A stretch of DNA of 64,000 nt from Geodermatophilus normandii (lineage in GTDB: Bacteria > Actinomycetota > Actinomycetes > Mycobacteriales > Geodermatophilaceae): assembly GCF_003182485.1 (NCBI RefSeq), contig NZ_QGTX01000001.1, forward strand, positions 2,416,001-2,480,000. Direction: 5' to 3'. The notes under the pieces are model-generated. The model did no database searches and had not been told where the DNA came from. It saw only the letters and a list, made by a program, of their open reading frames with translations. The first letter of the stretch is position 1. Each line of letters starts with the position of its first letter. The translations under genes were made by a program, and so were the position numbers. Shown piece after piece: positions 8,801-20,353 of this stretch.

Positions 8801-11185
8801 GTGCCCGACCTCAGGAGCCTGCCCGACCTGCCCCGCGCCGAGCGGGTGCGGCTGCTCGACGCCTGGCTGGGCGGCCTGCTGGCCGACGCCGTCGCCGGGA
8901 CGCCCCCGCCCCGGCAGTCGCGCGGCGCGACCCCGCCGCGGACGGGCACCGACGGCATCGCGCTCGTGGCCGTCGGCAGCCTCGGCCGGCGGGAGCCCCC
9001 GCCGCACGGGGACCTCGACCTCGTGCTCGTCCACGACGGCCGCCCGGAGGTGGCCGCCCTCGCCGACGCCATCTGGTACCCGATCTGGGACGCCGGAGCG
9101 CGGCTGGACCACTCGGTGCGGACGGTGTCCGAGGCGGTGTCGGTGGCCTCGACCGACGTGAAGGCCGGCCTCGGCCTGCTCGACGCCCGGCTGGTCGCCG
9201 GCGACGCCGGCCTCGCCGCGTCCCTGCGCACCGCCACCCTGGCCAGCTGGCGGCAGGCGGCGTCGAGGCTGCTGCCGCAGCTGCGCGACCTGCGCCGCGG
9301 CCGGGCCCGCCAGGTCGGCGAGCTGGCCTTCCTCCTCGAGCCCGACCTCAAGGAGGCCTACGGCGGCCTGCGCGAGGGGCAGGTGCTGCGCGCGGTGGCC
9401 GCCGCCCAGCTGGTCGACGAGCCCTCCGCGGAGGTCGGGGCGGCCTACTCCTTCCTGCTCGACGTCCGCGACGAGCTCCGGCGCCGCTCGGGCCGCTCCA
9501 CCGACGTCCTCGTCCGGCAGGAGCAGCGCCCGGTCGCCGCCGCGCTGGGCCTGGTGACCGACGGCGCCGCCGACGAGGACCTGCTGCTGCGCGAGGTGAG
9601 CCTCGCGGGGCGCCGGCTGGCCTTCGTCGCCGACGACACCTGGCGGCGGGTGGAGGCCGCGCTGGTCCGCCGCCCGCGGGCCCGCTACCGCCGGGTGCGG
9701 CGGGAGCCGCTGGCCGAGGGCGTGGTGCGCCAGGGCGACGAGGTGGTGCTCGCCCGCGACGCGCGCCCGGCCGCCGACCCCGGGCTGGTCCTGCGCGGCG
9801 CCGCGGCGGCCGCCCGCGAGGACCTGCTGCTCTCGCCCTACACGCTCAAGGTGCTCGCCGTGCACTCCCCGCCAGTGCCCGAGCCCTGGCCGGCCGAGGT
9901 CCGCTGGTCGTTCCTGCGGCTGCTGGCCAGCGGCCGGTCGGCGGTGCCGGTGCTGGAGCAGCTCGACCAGGAGGGGCTGCTGTCGCGGCTGCTGCCGGAG
10001 TGGGACCGGGTGCGGTCGCTGCCGCAGCGCCACCCGTGGCACCGGTTCACCGTCGACCGGCACCTCGTCGAGGCCGCCGCGGCCGCCGCCGAGCTCACCC
10101 GCGACGTCGACCGTCCCGACCTGCTGCTCGTCGCGGCACTCCTGCACGACGTCGGCAAGGGCTGGCCCGGCGACCACAGCGTCGTGGGGGAACCCATCGC
10201 CGCCGACGTCGCCGCGCGCATGGGCTTCGCCCCGGCCGACGTCGCCGTCCTCGGCACCCTGGTGCGCCACCACCTGCTGCTGCCCGACACCGCCACGCGC
10301 CGCGACATCGACGACCCCGCGACGATCGAGCGGGTCGCGGACACCATCGGCCGCGACGCGCAGGTGCTGCAGCTGCTGCACGCGCTCGCCCAGGCCGACG
10401 GCGCGGCCACCAGCGTCTCGGCGTGGTCGCCGTGGAAGGCGCACCTGGTGGCTCACCTGGTGGCGCGCGTGCAGGCGCACCTGGGCGGGACGCCGGTGGC
10501 CGAGCCCGACCCCGTCCTGCACCCCACCGAGCCGTCGGCGACCCAGGCGGCCGAGGACGGGGCGGTGACCGTGGGGGTGGAGGACGTCGCCGACGGCCAG
10601 CAGGTCACCATCGGCGCCCCCGACGCGCCCGGCCTCTTCAGCCGGCTGGCCGGGGTCCTCGCGCTCAACCAGCTCGACGTCCGCGCCGCGAAGGTGAACG
10701 TCACCGGCCGCCGGGCGACCGCGGTGTTCGCCGTGCGGCCCCGCTTCGGCCGCGCCCCGCAGCCGACCATCCTCGTCGACGCCGTCCGCGCGGCCCTGGA
10801 GGGGACGCTGCCGCTGGCCGAGCGGCTGCGGCAGCGCGAGGCCGACTACCGGCAGGACGCCGCCCGCTCGGCGCCCCCCCGGATTTCCTGGCACGACTCG
10901 GAGGTCAGCGGGGAGGCGACCAGCATCGTGGAGGTGCGCGCCGGGGACCGGGCCGGGCTGCTGTACCGGCTGACGGCCGCGCTCGCCGCCGAGGGGCTCG
11001 ACGTCACCTCCGCGCGGATCGAGACGCTCGGGGCCGACGCCGCGGACTACTTCTACGTGTGCAACCCGGCGGGCTGCCCGATCGACGCCGAGCAGCGGGC
11101 CCGCGTCGAGGCCGCCCTCGCGGCCGCCACGCGCGGCGCCGTCCCCGACCCGGCGCACAGCGGCCGGACCGACACGCCGGGCTGA
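8801..11185 (+). CDS. glnD: [Protein-PII] uridylyl/adenylyltransferase GlnD
   Basis: 794 aa bifunctional nucleotidyltransferase that modifies and demodifies PII. Domains in order: the nucleotidyltransferase with GSLGRREPPPHGDLDLVLVH (the G-S and D-x-D metal-binding motif, residues about 50-75), an HD hydrolase around residues 415-500 (HRFTVDRHLVEAA, LLHDVGKG, VRHHLLL), and two C-terminal ACT domains (DAPGLFSRLAGVLALNQ and DRAGLLYRLTAALAAEG) that sense glutamine. In actinobacteria the known activity is adenylylation of PII Tyr51. GTG start; no strong ribosome site immediately upstream. Confidence 0.95.
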   Translation: MPDLRSLPDLPRAERVRLLDAWLGGLLADAVAGTPPPRQSRGATPPRTGTDGIALVAVGSLGRREPPPHGDLDLVLVHDGRPEVAALADAIWYPIWDAGARLDHSVRTVSEAVSVASTDVKAGLGLLDARLVAGDAGLAASLRTATLASWRQAASRLLPQLRDLRRGRARQVGELAFLLEPDLKEAYGGLREGQVLRAVAAAQLVDEPSAEVGAAYSFLLDVRDELRRRSGRSTDVLVRQEQRPVAAALGLVTDGAADEDLLLREVSLAGRRLAFVADDTWRRVEAALVRRPRARYRRVRREPLAEGVVRQGDEVVLARDARPAADPGLVLRGAAAAAREDLLLSPYTLKVLAVHSPPVPEPWPAEVRWSFLRLLASGRSAVPVLEQLDQEGLLSRLLPEWDRVRSLPQRHPWHRFTVDRHLVEAAAAAAELTRDVDRPDLLLVAALLHDVGKGWPGDHSVVGEPIAADVAARMGFAPADVAVLGTLVRHHLLLPDTATRRDIDDPATIERVADTIGRDAQVLQLLHALAQADGAATSVSAWSPWKAHLVAHLVARVQAHLGGTPVAEPDPVLHPTEPSATQAAEDGAVTVGVEDVADGQQVTIGAPDAPGLFSRLAGVLALNQLDVRAAKVNVTGRRATAVFAVRPRFGRAPQPTILVDAVRAALEGTLPLAERLRQREADYRQDAARSAPPRISWHDSEVSGEATSIVEVRAGDRAGLLYRLTAALAAEGLDVTSARIETLGADAADYFYVCNPAGCPIDAEQRARVEAALAAATRGAVPDPAHSGRTDTPG

Positions 11186-11275
11186 GCTGTCCGGGACTGT
11201 CGGTGCCCCGTGCGACCGTCGGGCTGACGCGGGACGGACCGGTCCCGCGACCGACGACGCCGAGGGGGAGCGCCC

Positions 11276-11464
11276 GTGACCGCCCAGACGTGGCCCTGTC
11301 CGACCTGTGGTGAGGACCGCCTGTTCGAGCAGCCGCCCTGCGCCGACGGGCACACCGACGACGACGGCGAGTGCCCCGAGTGGGCGTGCACCGACTGCGG
11401 CGGCGCGTTCCTGCTCGGCGGCCTGGAGACCGTGGTCGCGGCGGCGGTGCGGCGCGCGGCCTGA
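11276..11464 (+). CDS. Small zinc-ribbon-like protein
   Basis: 62 aa, GTG start preceded by GAGGGGGAG. Cysteines at 8, 11, 22, 33, 38 and 41 (CPTC ... CTDC) form two CxxC knuckles with extra Cys and His26 between them, so a zinc-binding fold is likely. The centre is acidic (DDDGEC). I do not recognise a specific family. It sits between glnD and ffh, with its own spacing on both sides, so it may be an independent small gene. Confidence 0.65.
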   Translation: MTAQTWPCPTCGEDRLFEQPPCADGHTDDDGECPEWACTDCGGAFLLGGLETVVAAAVRRAA

Positions 11465-11568
11465 GCGGCGCGCACGGCCGGGGGCGCCCACCCGGCTGGA
11501 TACCCTGGGGTCAGGTGGCGCGGCCCGTCCGGGTCCATGAACGCGCCCGTGACTGCTGAGGACTGCTC

Positions 11569-13136
<1,568 letters not shown>

Positions 13137-13140
<4 letters not shown>

Positions 13141-14219
13141 GGGCGCCGGACCTCCACCTCTCCGGGGTCGTCCTCCCCGAGGGCGAGCACCGCGACCTGT
13201 GGGTCCGCGACGGCCGGGTGACGTTCGACCCGGTGCCCGGGGCGGAGACCGTGTCCCGCGGCGGGTGGCTGCTGCCCGGCCTGGTCGACGCCCACTGCCA
13301 CGTCGGCATCGGCCGCGGCGGGGTGCCCGTGGCGGACGTCGCCGGGCTGCGCGAGCAGGCGCTGGCCGAGCGCGACGCCGGCGTGCTCGCGCTGCGCGAC
13401 TGCGGCTCGCCGGTGGACACCCGGGCCCTCGACGACGAGCCGGACCTGCCGCGGATCGTCCGGGCCGGCCGGCACCTCGCCCGCACCCGCCGCTACATCC
13501 CGGGGCTGGCCGTCGAGCTGGAGCCCGCGGACCTCGTCGCCGAGGTGCGGGTGCAGGCCCGGCGCGGCGACGGGTGGGTCAAGCTCGTCGGCGACTGGAT
13601 CGACCGCTCGGCGGGCGACCTCGCCCCGGAGTGGCCGGCCGGCGTCGTGGCCGAGGCGATCGCCGCGGCCCACGAGGAGGGCGCGCGGGTCACCGCGCAC
13701 ACCTTCGGCACCGACGCGCTGCCCGCCCTCGTCCGCGCCGGCATCGACTGCATCGAGCACGGCACCGGGCTCACCGAGGACCTCGTCGGCGAGATGGCCG
13801 CGCGCGGCACGGCCGTCGTCCCGACCCTGGTCAACGTGGAGAACTTCCCCGGCTTCGCGGCGGCGGGGGAGCGCAGGTTCCCCGCCTACGCGAGCACGAT
13901 GCGCCGGCTGTACGCGCAGTCGGGCGCCGTCGTCCGGGCGGCGTACGAGGCCGGCGTGCCGGTGTTCGCCGGCACCGACGCCGGCGGCGGGATCGAGCAC
14001 GGCCGCATCGCCGACGAGGTGCGCGCGCTGTGCCGGGCCGGGCTGCCGGCCGAGGCGGCGCTGGCCGCCGCGTCCTGGTCCGCGCGCAGCTGGCTGGGGC
14101 TGCCCGGCATCGAGGAGGGGGCGCCGGCCGACCTCGTGGTGTACGAGGCCGACCCGCGCGCCGACCTCGACACGCTGACCGGCCCGGTCCTCACCGTGCT
14201 GCGCGGCCGGGTCGTCTGA
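13137..14219 (+). CDS. Amidohydrolase (imidazolonepropionase-like)
   Basis: 360 aa metal-dependent hydrolase of the amidohydrolase superfamily. The HxH metal motif is in LVDAHCHVG, the possible bridging Lys in WVKLVGDW, downstream metal ligands are HTFGTDA and CIEHGTG, and the catalytic Asp is in AGTDAGGGIEHG. The set is complete, so activity is likely, but the substrate (dipeptide, cyclic amide or other) is not predictable. GTG start overlaps the ffh stop (GTGA), indicating cotranscription with ffh. Confidence 0.85.
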
Positions 14220-14225
14220 CGCCGC

Positions 14226-14819
14226 TCAGACGCTGACGCCGGCGCTCGTGCACGCGGCGCCGAAGTCGGTGACCGGCTGGGTCAGCGACTCGAACGCCGT
14301 GAACGTGTCGGTGCCCGACTGCAGCTGGTCGATCACCTCGTCGGTGGCCGCCGAGACGTCGTCGGCGGCGGCGAGCAGCGGCGCGCTCGCGTCCTGGTGG
14401 CCGGCGGGGGCGTCGCGCAGCGCCTCGAGCAGCGGGACGACGTCGGCCGGGTCGACCTGGCCGTTCTCGTCCACGGAGATCAGCGACAGGGCGGCGTAGC
14501 CGTACCAGCCGACGACCGCCTGGCACAGGCCCAGGTCGCCGGGGACGCCGGCGCCGGGGACGGGCAGGTCGTCGTCGCCGGTGGTCCCGGTCCCGGGCGA
14601 GGTCCCGGGCGAGGTCCCCGGCGCGGTCTCGGGCGCGGGGCTGGGGGCTGTGTCGGTGTCGCCGGCCTCCTCGACCGGCGGGGCGGCCGGGTCGGTCGAG
14701 GTCTCCTGGCCCTGCGGTACCGGGGTGGCCGTGCCGCTCACCGGTGACGAGCACGCGGAGAGGGCCGCACCGGCGGAGACGGCGAGGAGGAGGGTGGCCA
14801 GTCGGCGGGGCGTGCGCAC
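14226..14819 (-). CDS. Secreted lipoprotein of unknown function
   Basis: 197 aa. A basic N-terminus (RTPRRL), a hydrophobic stretch and the lipobox LSAC at residues 20-23 predict lipidation at Cys23 and anchoring on the outer face of the membrane. A Thr/Pro/Gly-rich spacer (residues about 30-90) leads to a compact helical domain with two Cys (Cys99 and Cys190) that could form a disulfide. GTG 14819 is chosen because GGAG lies about 8 nt upstream and this gives a normal signal peptide. It ends 6 bp from the amidohydrolase stop, convergent. No domain is recognised. Confidence 0.75.
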   Translation of the reverse strand: MRTPRRLATLLLAVSAGAALSACSSPVSGTATPVPQGQETSTDPAAPPVEEAGDTDTAPSPAPETAPGTSPGTSPGTGTTGDDDLPVPGAGVPGDLGLCQAVVGWYGYAALSLISVDENGQVDPADVVPLLEALRDAPAGHQDASAPLLAAADDVSAATDEVIDQLQSGTDTFTAFESLTQPVTDFGAACTSAGVSV

Positions 14820-14966
14820 GGGGGAGCTCCAGGGGTCTCTCGGCCGGGTCGAGCCCGCCGGACGGCGGCTCGCTGGGGACGACGGTCGCGGCCCGTGCTT
14901 GCGACGCCCTTGCGAACCGCTGACCGCGCGGCACAACCCGCTCGCGCGCCCTGGGAGACTCCGTCC

Positions 14967-16739
14967 GTGCTGTTGCGGATGTCCTCCCTGTTCCTGCGCA
15001 CCCTGCGCGACGACCCGGCCGACGCCGAGGTGCCCAGCCACCGCCTCCTCGTGCGCGGCGGCTACATCCGGCGGGCCGCGCCGGGCGGGTTCACCTGGCT
15101 GCCGCTGGGCTACCGCGTCTTCCGCAACGTCGAGCGCGTCGTCCGCGAGGAGATGGACCGGATGGGCGCCCAGGAGGTGCACTTCCCGGCTCTCCTGCCG
15201 CGCGAGCCCTACGAGGCGACGAACCGCTGGACCGAGTACGGCCCCAACCTCTTCCGGCTGCAGGACCGCCGGGGCGCGGACTTCCTCCTCGGCCCCACGC
15301 ACGAGGAGATGTTCACGCTCCTGGTGAAGGACCTGTACTCGTCGTACAAGGACCTGCCGCTGTCGCTGTACCAGATCCAGACCAAGTACCGGGACGAGGC
15401 GCGGCCACGGGCCGGGCTGTTCCGCGGCCGTGAGTTCACGATGAAGGACAGCTACTCCTTCGACGTCGACGACGCCGGCCTGGACGCCTCCTACGCCGCG
15501 CACCGCGCCGCCTACATCCGGATCTTCGACCGGCTGGGCCTGGAGTACGTGATCGTCTCGGCGATGTCCGGGGCGATGGGCGGCTCGAAGAGCGAGGAGT
15601 TCCTGCACCCCACCGAGATCGGCGAGGACACCTTCGTGCGCTCGGCCGGCGGTTACGCGGCCAACGTGGAGGCGGTCGCCACCGTCGTCCCCGAGCCGGT
15701 CCCGCTCGACGGGCTGCCCGAGGCGCACGTCGAGGACACCCCCGACACCCCGACCATCGAGACGCTGGTCGCCGTGGCCCGGGAGCTGTTCCCCGACGCC
15801 GGGTACACGGCGGCCTCGACGCTGAAGAACGTCGTCGTCACGCTGGTGCACCCCGACGGCGCGCGCGAGCCGCTCGTCGTCGGGATCCCCGGCGACCGCG
15901 AGGTCGACGCCAAGCGGCTCGAGGCGCAGGTCGCGCCGGCCGAGGTGGAGCCGTTCACCGACTTCGACGCGCACCCCGCGCTGGTCAAGGGCTACATCGG
16001 ACCGCAGGTGCTCGGGAAGGACAGCCCGTCGGGCGTCCGCTACCTCGTCGACCCCCGCGTCGTCCCCGGCACCCGGTGGGTCACCGGCGCCAACGAGCCC
16101 GGCAGGCACGTGTTCGACCTGGTGGCCGGCCGCGACTTCTCCTGGGACGGCACCGTCGAGGCGGCCGAGGTGCTGCCCGGCGACCCCGCGCCCGACGGCT
16201 CCGGCCCCCTGGAGCTGGCCCGCGGCGTCGAGATCGGGCACATCTTCCAGCTCGGCCGCAAGTACGCCGACGCGCTGGGCCTGCAGGTGCTCGACGAGAA
16301 CGGCAGGCTCGTCACGGTCACGATGGGCTCCTACGGCATCGGCGTCTCCCGCGCGGTGGCCGCCATCGCCGAGTCCACGCACGACGAGCTGGGCCTGGTG
16401 TGGCCGCGCGAGATCGCCCCGGCCGACGTGCACCTGGTCGCCACCGGCAAGGACGCCGCGGTGTTCGAGGCCGCCGAGCGGCTGTCCGACGAGCTGGTCG
16501 GCGCCGGCCTGACCGTCCTGTACGACGACCGGCCGAAGGTGTCGCCGGGCGTGAAGTTCAAGGACGCCGAGCTGCTCGGGATGCCGACGATCGTCACCGT
16601 CGGCCGCGGGCTGGCGCAGGGCGTCGTCGAGGTGCGCGACCGGGCGACGGGGGAGCGGGCGGAGGTCCCGGTGGCCGACGCCGCGGCCGCCGTCCTGGCC
16701 GCCGTCCGGGGTCAGTCGGCGACGAGCTCGACCTCGTAG
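14967..16739 (+). CDS. proS: Prolyl-tRNA synthetase
   Basis: 590 aa class II aminoacyl-tRNA synthetase charging tRNA-Pro. Motif 2 is in [21 protein letters not shown] and motif 3 in [14 protein letters not shown]. An editing (INS) domain lies between motifs 2 and 3 (residues about 225-405), making this the long bacterial type, with an anticodon-binding domain at the C-terminus. The start is the GTG at 14967 with GGGAGA 8 nt upstream; an ATG lies four codons downstream. Its last 28 bp overlap the convergent VOC gene. Confidence 0.95.
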   Translation: MLLRMSSLFLRTLRDDPADAEVPSHRLLVRGGYIRRAAPGGFTWLPLGYRVFRNVERVVREEMDRMGAQEVHFPALLPREPYEATNRWTEYGPNLFRLQDRRGADFLLGPTHEEMFTLLVKDLYSSYKDLPLSLYQIQTKYRDEARPRAGLFRGREFTMKDSYSFDVDDAGLDASYAAHRAAYIRIFDRLGLEYVIVSAMSGAMGGSKSEEFLHPTEIGEDTFVRSAGGYAANVEAVATVVPEPVPLDGLPEAHVEDTPDTPTIETLVAVARELFPDAGYTAASTLKNVVVTLVHPDGAREPLVVGIPGDREVDAKRLEAQVAPAEVEPFTDFDAHPALVKGYIGPQVLGKDSPSGVRYLVDPRVVPGTRWVTGANEPGRHVFDLVAGRDFSWDGTVEAAEVLPGDPAPDGSGPLELARGVEIGHIFQLGRKYADALGLQVLDENGRLVTVTMGSYGIGVSRAVAAIAESTHDELGLVWPREIAPADVHLVATGKDAAVFEAAERLSDELVGAGLTVLYDDRPKVSPGVKFKDAELLGMPTIVTVGRGLAQGVVEVRDRATGERAEVPVADAAAAVLAAVRGQSATSSTS

Positions 16740-17107
16740 CCGTCGGCGTCCTCGAGGTAGGCGGCCCGGTGGTCCGGGCCGCCGGCGAACGGGTGGCGGT
16801 CGGCGAACAGCAGCCGCCACCCGTGCTCCGGTGCCGCGGCCACCAGGGCGTCGAGGTCGGCGGGGGTGCCGGCCCGGAACGCGAGGTGGTTGAGGCCCGG
16901 CCGGCGGCGCTCGTGCGTGTCCGCGGACAGGTCGGGCGAGCGCTCGACGACGACGTAGACCCCGCCGAGCCGCCAGGACCGGCCGTGCTCCCAGGACTGG
17001 TACGGCCGCGCGCCGAGTGCGGTCAGCAGCCAGCCCCAGGACCGCTCGGCCCGGTCGAGGTCGGGCACCCACAGCTCGACGTGGTGGAGCAGACCCCGGC
17101 TGGTCAC
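16712..17107 (-). CDS. VOC (glyoxalase/bleomycin-resistance fold) family protein
   Basis: 131 aa single-module vicinal-oxygen-chelate protein: [10 protein letters not shown] opens the first beta-alpha-beta unit, GLNHLAFR the second, and [12 protein letters not shown] ends the fold. Metal-ligand candidates are the His of LHHVELW, His of LNHLAF and Glu of YEVELV, so a mononuclear metal site is plausible. Substrate unknown. GTG 17107 has GGGAGG 6-8 nt upstream. The 3' end overlaps proS by 28 bp on the opposite strand. Confidence 0.8.
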   Translation of the reverse strand: MTSRGLLHHVELWVPDLDRAERSWGWLLTALGARPYQSWEHGRSWRLGGVYVVVERSPDLSADTHERRRPGLNHLAFRAGTPADLDALVAAAPEHGWRLLFADRHPFAGGPDHRAAYLEDADGYEVELVAD

Positions 17108-17265
17108 TGCACGCCTCCCGGCATCTGGCATCATGGTCGGTCGAACACGGCGGTGCGCGGCCCTCTCACCGACGCCGGCCGTGTCCCTGGCTCCGCCCCG
17201 GCGTAACCCCACGCGTCCGTCCGGCGAGCACCGACGAACAGCGTTCGAGGAGAATCCGAGCCACC

Positions 17266-17709
17266 GTGGCCACCAAGATCAAGCTCATGCGTCTGGGCAA
17301 GATGCGTGCTCCGTACTACCGCATCGTCGTCGCCGACTCGCGCACCAAGCGCGAGGGCCGCGTCATCGAGACGATCGGCAAGTACCACCCGAAGGAGGAC
17401 CCCTCCTTCATCGAGGTCGACACCGAGCGCGCGCAGTACTGGCTCGGCGTGGGCGCCCAGCCCACCGAGCCGGTCGCGGCCATCCTCCGCGTCACCGGCG
17501 ACTGGCAGAAGTTCAAGGGCGAGCCGGCCCCGCCGCCCATGAAGGTCGCCGCCCCCAAGCCCGACCGCAAGGCCCTCTACGAGGAGGCCGTCCGCGGCAA
17601 CGGCGACGAGCCGGCCGCCGGCGCCACCACCCCGAAGAAGAAGGCCGCCCCCAAGGCCGAGGACGCCGCTCCCGCGGACGCCGCGGCCGAGACGCCCGCC
17701 GCCGAGTAA
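17266..17709 (+). CDS. rpsP: 30S ribosomal protein S16
   Basis: 147 aa. Residues 2-80 are the conserved S16 core ([20 protein letters not shown], the [10 protein letters not shown] segment and the [13 protein letters not shown] segment). The remaining 65 residues are an Ala/Pro/Lys/Glu-rich extension common in actinobacteria and probably disordered. GTG start with GAGGAGA about 12 nt upstream. First gene of rpsP-khpA-rimM-trmD. Confidence 0.96.
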   Translation: MATKIKLMRLGKMRAPYYRIVVADSRTKREGRVIETIGKYHPKEDPSFIEVDTERAQYWLGVGAQPTEPVAAILRVTGDWQKFKGEPAPPPMKVAAPKPDRKALYEEAVRGNGDEPAAGATTPKKKAAPKAEDAAPADAAAETPAAE

Positions 17710-17712
17710 GCC

Positions 17713-17949
17713 GTGCTCGAAGAGGCGCTCGAGCACCTGGTCAAGGGCATCGTCGACCACCCGCGCGACGTCACCGTCGACATGGTCGGCGGCCGTCGCG
17801 GCAAGACGCTCGAGGTGCGGGTCCACCCCGACGACCTCGGCAAGGTGATCGGCCGCGGCGGGCGCACCGCCAAGGCGCTGCGCACCGTCATGACCGGCGT
17901 CGGCGGCCGCGGCCTGCGGGTCGACGTCGTCGACACCGACGGGCGCTGA
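17713..17949 (+). CDS. khpA: KH-domain RNA-binding protein KhpA
   Basis: 78 aa single KH domain; the RNA-binding loop is GKVIGRGGRTAKALRT (GxxG type). KhpA binds RNA broadly and pairs with KhpB in cell-size and division control in other Gram-positives. GTG start 3 nt after the rpsP stop, so coexpressed. Length and position between rpsP and rimM are standard. Confidence 0.93.
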   Translation: MLEEALEHLVKGIVDHPRDVTVDMVGGRRGKTLEVRVHPDDLGKVIGRGGRTAKALRTVMTGVGGRGLRVDVVDTDGR

Positions 17950-17966
17950 GCCCTCGCGTCCCGGAC

Positions 17967-18491
17967 GTGGGACCCACTCCTGACGACACCGTGGTGGTCG
18001 GCCGCATCGGCCGGCCCCACGGTGTCCGTGGTGAGGCGACGATCGAGGTCCGCACCGACGACCCCGACGGCCGGTTCGTCCCCGGCGCCGTCCTGCGCAC
18101 CGACCCGGCCGACCGCGGTCCGCTGACCGTCGCCGGCGCCCGCTGGCACCGCGAGGTGCTGCTGCTGGCCTTCGAGGGCTACGACTCCCGCGAGGAGGTC
18201 GAGGCCCTCCGCGACACCCTGCTCGAGGTCCCGGTCGCCGACCTGCCGGCGCTCGAGGACCCCGACGACTACTACGACCACCAGCTCCACGGCCTGGCCG
18301 TCCGGCTGCCCGACGGCACGCCGCTGGGCGAGGTGCGCGCCGTCCGCCACGAGGGCGCCGACCTGCTGGTCGTGGCACGGGTCGACGGCGGTGAGCTGCT
18401 CGTGCCGTTCGTCTCGGCGATCGTGCCGACCGTCGACGTCGCCGGTGGCGTCGTGGTCGTCGACCCGCCGGAGGGGCTGCTCGACCTGTGA
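17967..18491 (+). CDS. rimM: Ribosome maturation factor RimM
   Basis: 174 aa assembly factor for the 30S head. The N-terminal RimM domain begins [25 protein letters not shown] and the PRC-barrel domain holds [11 protein letters not shown] and [11 protein letters not shown]. The GTG at 17967 leaves eight residues before the first strand, normal for the family; GTG 17991 is a possible alternative. Its stop overlaps the trmD GTG. Confidence 0.93.
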   Translation: MGPTPDDTVVVGRIGRPHGVRGEATIEVRTDDPDGRFVPGAVLRTDPADRGPLTVAGARWHREVLLLAFEGYDSREEVEALRDTLLEVPVADLPALEDPDDYYDHQLHGLAVRLPDGTPLGEVRAVRHEGADLLVVARVDGGELLVPFVSAIVPTVDVAGGVVVVDPPEGLLDL

Positions 18492-19225
18492 CCTTCCGCG
18501 TCGACGTCGTCACGATCTTCCCCGAGTACCTCGCCCCGCTGCGCCAGTCCCTGCTGGGGAGGGCCGCCGAGCGCGGCCTGGTGGCCATCGGCGTGCACGA
18601 CCTGCGGCAGTGGACCGACGACGTCCACCGCACCGTCGACGACGCCCCCTACGGCGGCGGTCCCGGCATGGTGATGCGCCCCGAGCCGTGGGCACGGGCG
18701 CTGGAGGCCGTGCGCCCGCCCGGCACGCGGCTGGTCGTGCCGACGCCGGCCGGTCGCCCGTTCACCCAGGCCGTCGCCGCCGAGTGGTCCGCCGAGCCCG
18801 GCCTGGTTTTCGCCTGCGGCCGCTACGAGGGCATCGACCAGCGCGTGGCCGAGTGGGCCACGGGGGCCGGGCCGGTGTCGGAGGTCTCGATCGGCGACTA
18901 CGTGCTCGCCGGCGGGGAGTCCGCGGTGCTGGTCATGGTCGAGGCCGTCACCCGGCTGCTGCCCGGCGTCGTGGGCAACCGGGAGTCGGTGGAGTTCGAC
19001 TCGCACGCCGACGGGCTGCTCGAGGGGCCGTCCTACACCCGGCCGGCGTCGTGGCGCGGGCTCGACGTGCCGCCGGTGCTGCTCTCCGGCGACCACGCGG
19101 CCATCGCCCGGTGGCGGCGCGCGGAGTCCCTGCGGCGCACCGCGACCCGGCGTCCGGACCTGCTGGCCGCGCTGCCGGAGGACGTGCTCTCCCCGGCCGA
19201 CCGGGCGGCCCTCGACGGTGCCTGA
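18488..19225 (+). CDS. trmD: tRNA (guanine37-N1)-methyltransferase TrmD
   Basis: 245 aa SPOUT-class enzyme that methylates G37 next to the anticodon and prevents frameshifting. [13 protein letters not shown] starts the fold; the knot region includes [12 protein letters not shown] and [11 protein letters not shown], which bind S-adenosylmethionine. [21 protein letters not shown] is the typical C-terminal domain. GTG start overlaps the rimM stop. Confidence 0.96.
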   Translation: MTFRVDVVTIFPEYLAPLRQSLLGRAAERGLVAIGVHDLRQWTDDVHRTVDDAPYGGGPGMVMRPEPWARALEAVRPPGTRLVVPTPAGRPFTQAVAAEWSAEPGLVFACGRYEGIDQRVAEWATGAGPVSEVSIGDYVLAGGESAVLVMVEAVTRLLPGVVGNRESVEFDSHADGLLEGPSYTRPASWRGLDVPPVLLSGDHAAIARWRRAESLRRTATRRPDLLAALPEDVLSPADRAALDGA

Positions 19226-19730
19226 CCGTGCGGTGGACCGGGCCGTGGTCCGGCCGACCGCGCGGGTGGTCGTGCTCGACCCCGACGGCCGGGTGCTCCT
19301 GCTCGGCGCCCGGCTGACCGACCCCGCGGTCCCGCCCGGAGACGTGCTGTTCTGGTACACGCCCGGCGGGGGGGTGGAGGACGGCGAGACCGTCCGCCAG
19401 GCCGCGGCCCGGGAGCTGGCCGAGGAGATCGGCCTGGTCGTCGACCCGGCGGCGCTGGAGGGCCCCGTCTGGCTGCGCCGGCACGTGGGCCCCTTCGCCG
19501 GCGTCGACGTCGACTCGCGGGAGACCTTCTTCGTCCTGCGCGACGTCGTCCACGAGGTCGACGCGACCGGCCGCACCGAGCTGGAGCTGCTGGGGGAGGA
19601 GCCGCACCGCTGGTGGACGACGGCGGAGATCGCCGCCGCGGACGTCGGGTTCGCGCCGCGCGAGCTCGCCGACGTCCTGCCCGAGCTGCTCGCCGGACCG
19701 TGGCGCCGGCCACCCCGCGTCGTCGACTGA
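19218..19730 (+). CDS. NUDIX hydrolase
   Basis: 170 aa. A complete Nudix box G-x5-E-x7-REUxEExGU spans [11 protein letters not shown] through RELAEEIGL, so pyrophosphohydrolase activity on a nucleoside diphosphate derivative is expected; the substrate is unknown. Start GTG at 19218 lies inside the trmD end (8-bp overlap), so it is in the same operon. C-terminal HRWWTTAEI resembles ADP-ribose or mutator-type clades. Confidence 0.88.
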   Translation: MPDRAVDRAVVRPTARVVVLDPDGRVLLLGARLTDPAVPPGDVLFWYTPGGGVEDGETVRQAAARELAEEIGLVVDPAALEGPVWLRRHVGPFAGVDVDSRETFFVLRDVVHEVDATGRTELELLGEEPHRWWTTAEIAAADVGFAPRELADVLPELLAGPWRRPPRVVD

Positions 19731-19909
19731 CGCCCGCCCACCGGGGCCGCACTCGGCAGGCCCGCGCGGATGTGGCACAGTAGAGAGTCGCTGCAGACCG
19801 GAGGCGCCCGCCCACGGGTCCCCGGAGTCGCAGCCCCCTGGTCCGGAGCGCGGGGTGTCCCGCTGCCCGGACCGACGACGAGCCACTGCTGAGACCGAGG
19901 AATGCCGCG

Positions 19910-20266
19910 ATGAACACCCTGGACGTACTCGACGCCGACTCGCTGCGCGACGACATCCCCGAGTTCCGCCCCGGGGACACCGTCAAGGTGCACGTCCGCG
20001 TCGTCGAGGGCAACCGCTCGCGCATCCAGGTCTTCCAGGGCGTCGTCATCCGGCGCCAGGGCGGCGGGATCCGCGAGACCTTCACCGTCCGCAAGGTCAG
20101 CTTCGGCGTGGGCGTGGAGCGCACCTTCCCGGTGCACACCCCAGTCGTCGAGAAGATCGACGTCGTGACCCGCGGCGACGTCCGCCGCGCCAAGCTGTAC
20201 TACCTGCGCGAGCTGCGCGGCAAGGCCGCCAAGATCAAGGAGCGCCGCGAGACCGTCGCGCGCTGA
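19910..20266 (+). CDS. rplS: 50S ribosomal protein L19
   Basis: 118 aa. Core signatures [34 protein letters not shown] and [19 protein letters not shown] are complete. ATG with GAGGAAT upstream. The 179-bp gap before it is GC-rich; a CACAGTAGAG stretch at about 19778-19787 could carry a promoter, but I cannot place -10 and -35 hexamers with confidence. Confidence 0.96.
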   Translation: MNTLDVLDADSLRDDIPEFRPGDTVKVHVRVVEGNRSRIQVFQGVVIRRQGGGIRETFTVRKVSFGVGVERTFPVHTPVVEKIDVVTRGDVRRAKLYYLRELRGKAAKIKERRETVAR

Positions 20267-20295
20267 CCGCGCCCGGCTCTCCCCGGTCGACTCCT

Positions 20296-20313
20296 GGCCG
20301 GGACGACCCGGCC
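20296..20313. terminator. Terminator hairpin after rplS
   Basis: GGCCGGG (20296-20302) and CCCGGCC (20307-20313) form a perfect 7-bp stem with a 4-nt loop, 29 nt after the rplS stop and 26 nt before the lepB promoter. Confidence 0.6.
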
Positions 20314-20353
20314 TGACCACGGCGGGTCCTCCGCGGCCGTACGCTGACTCCCG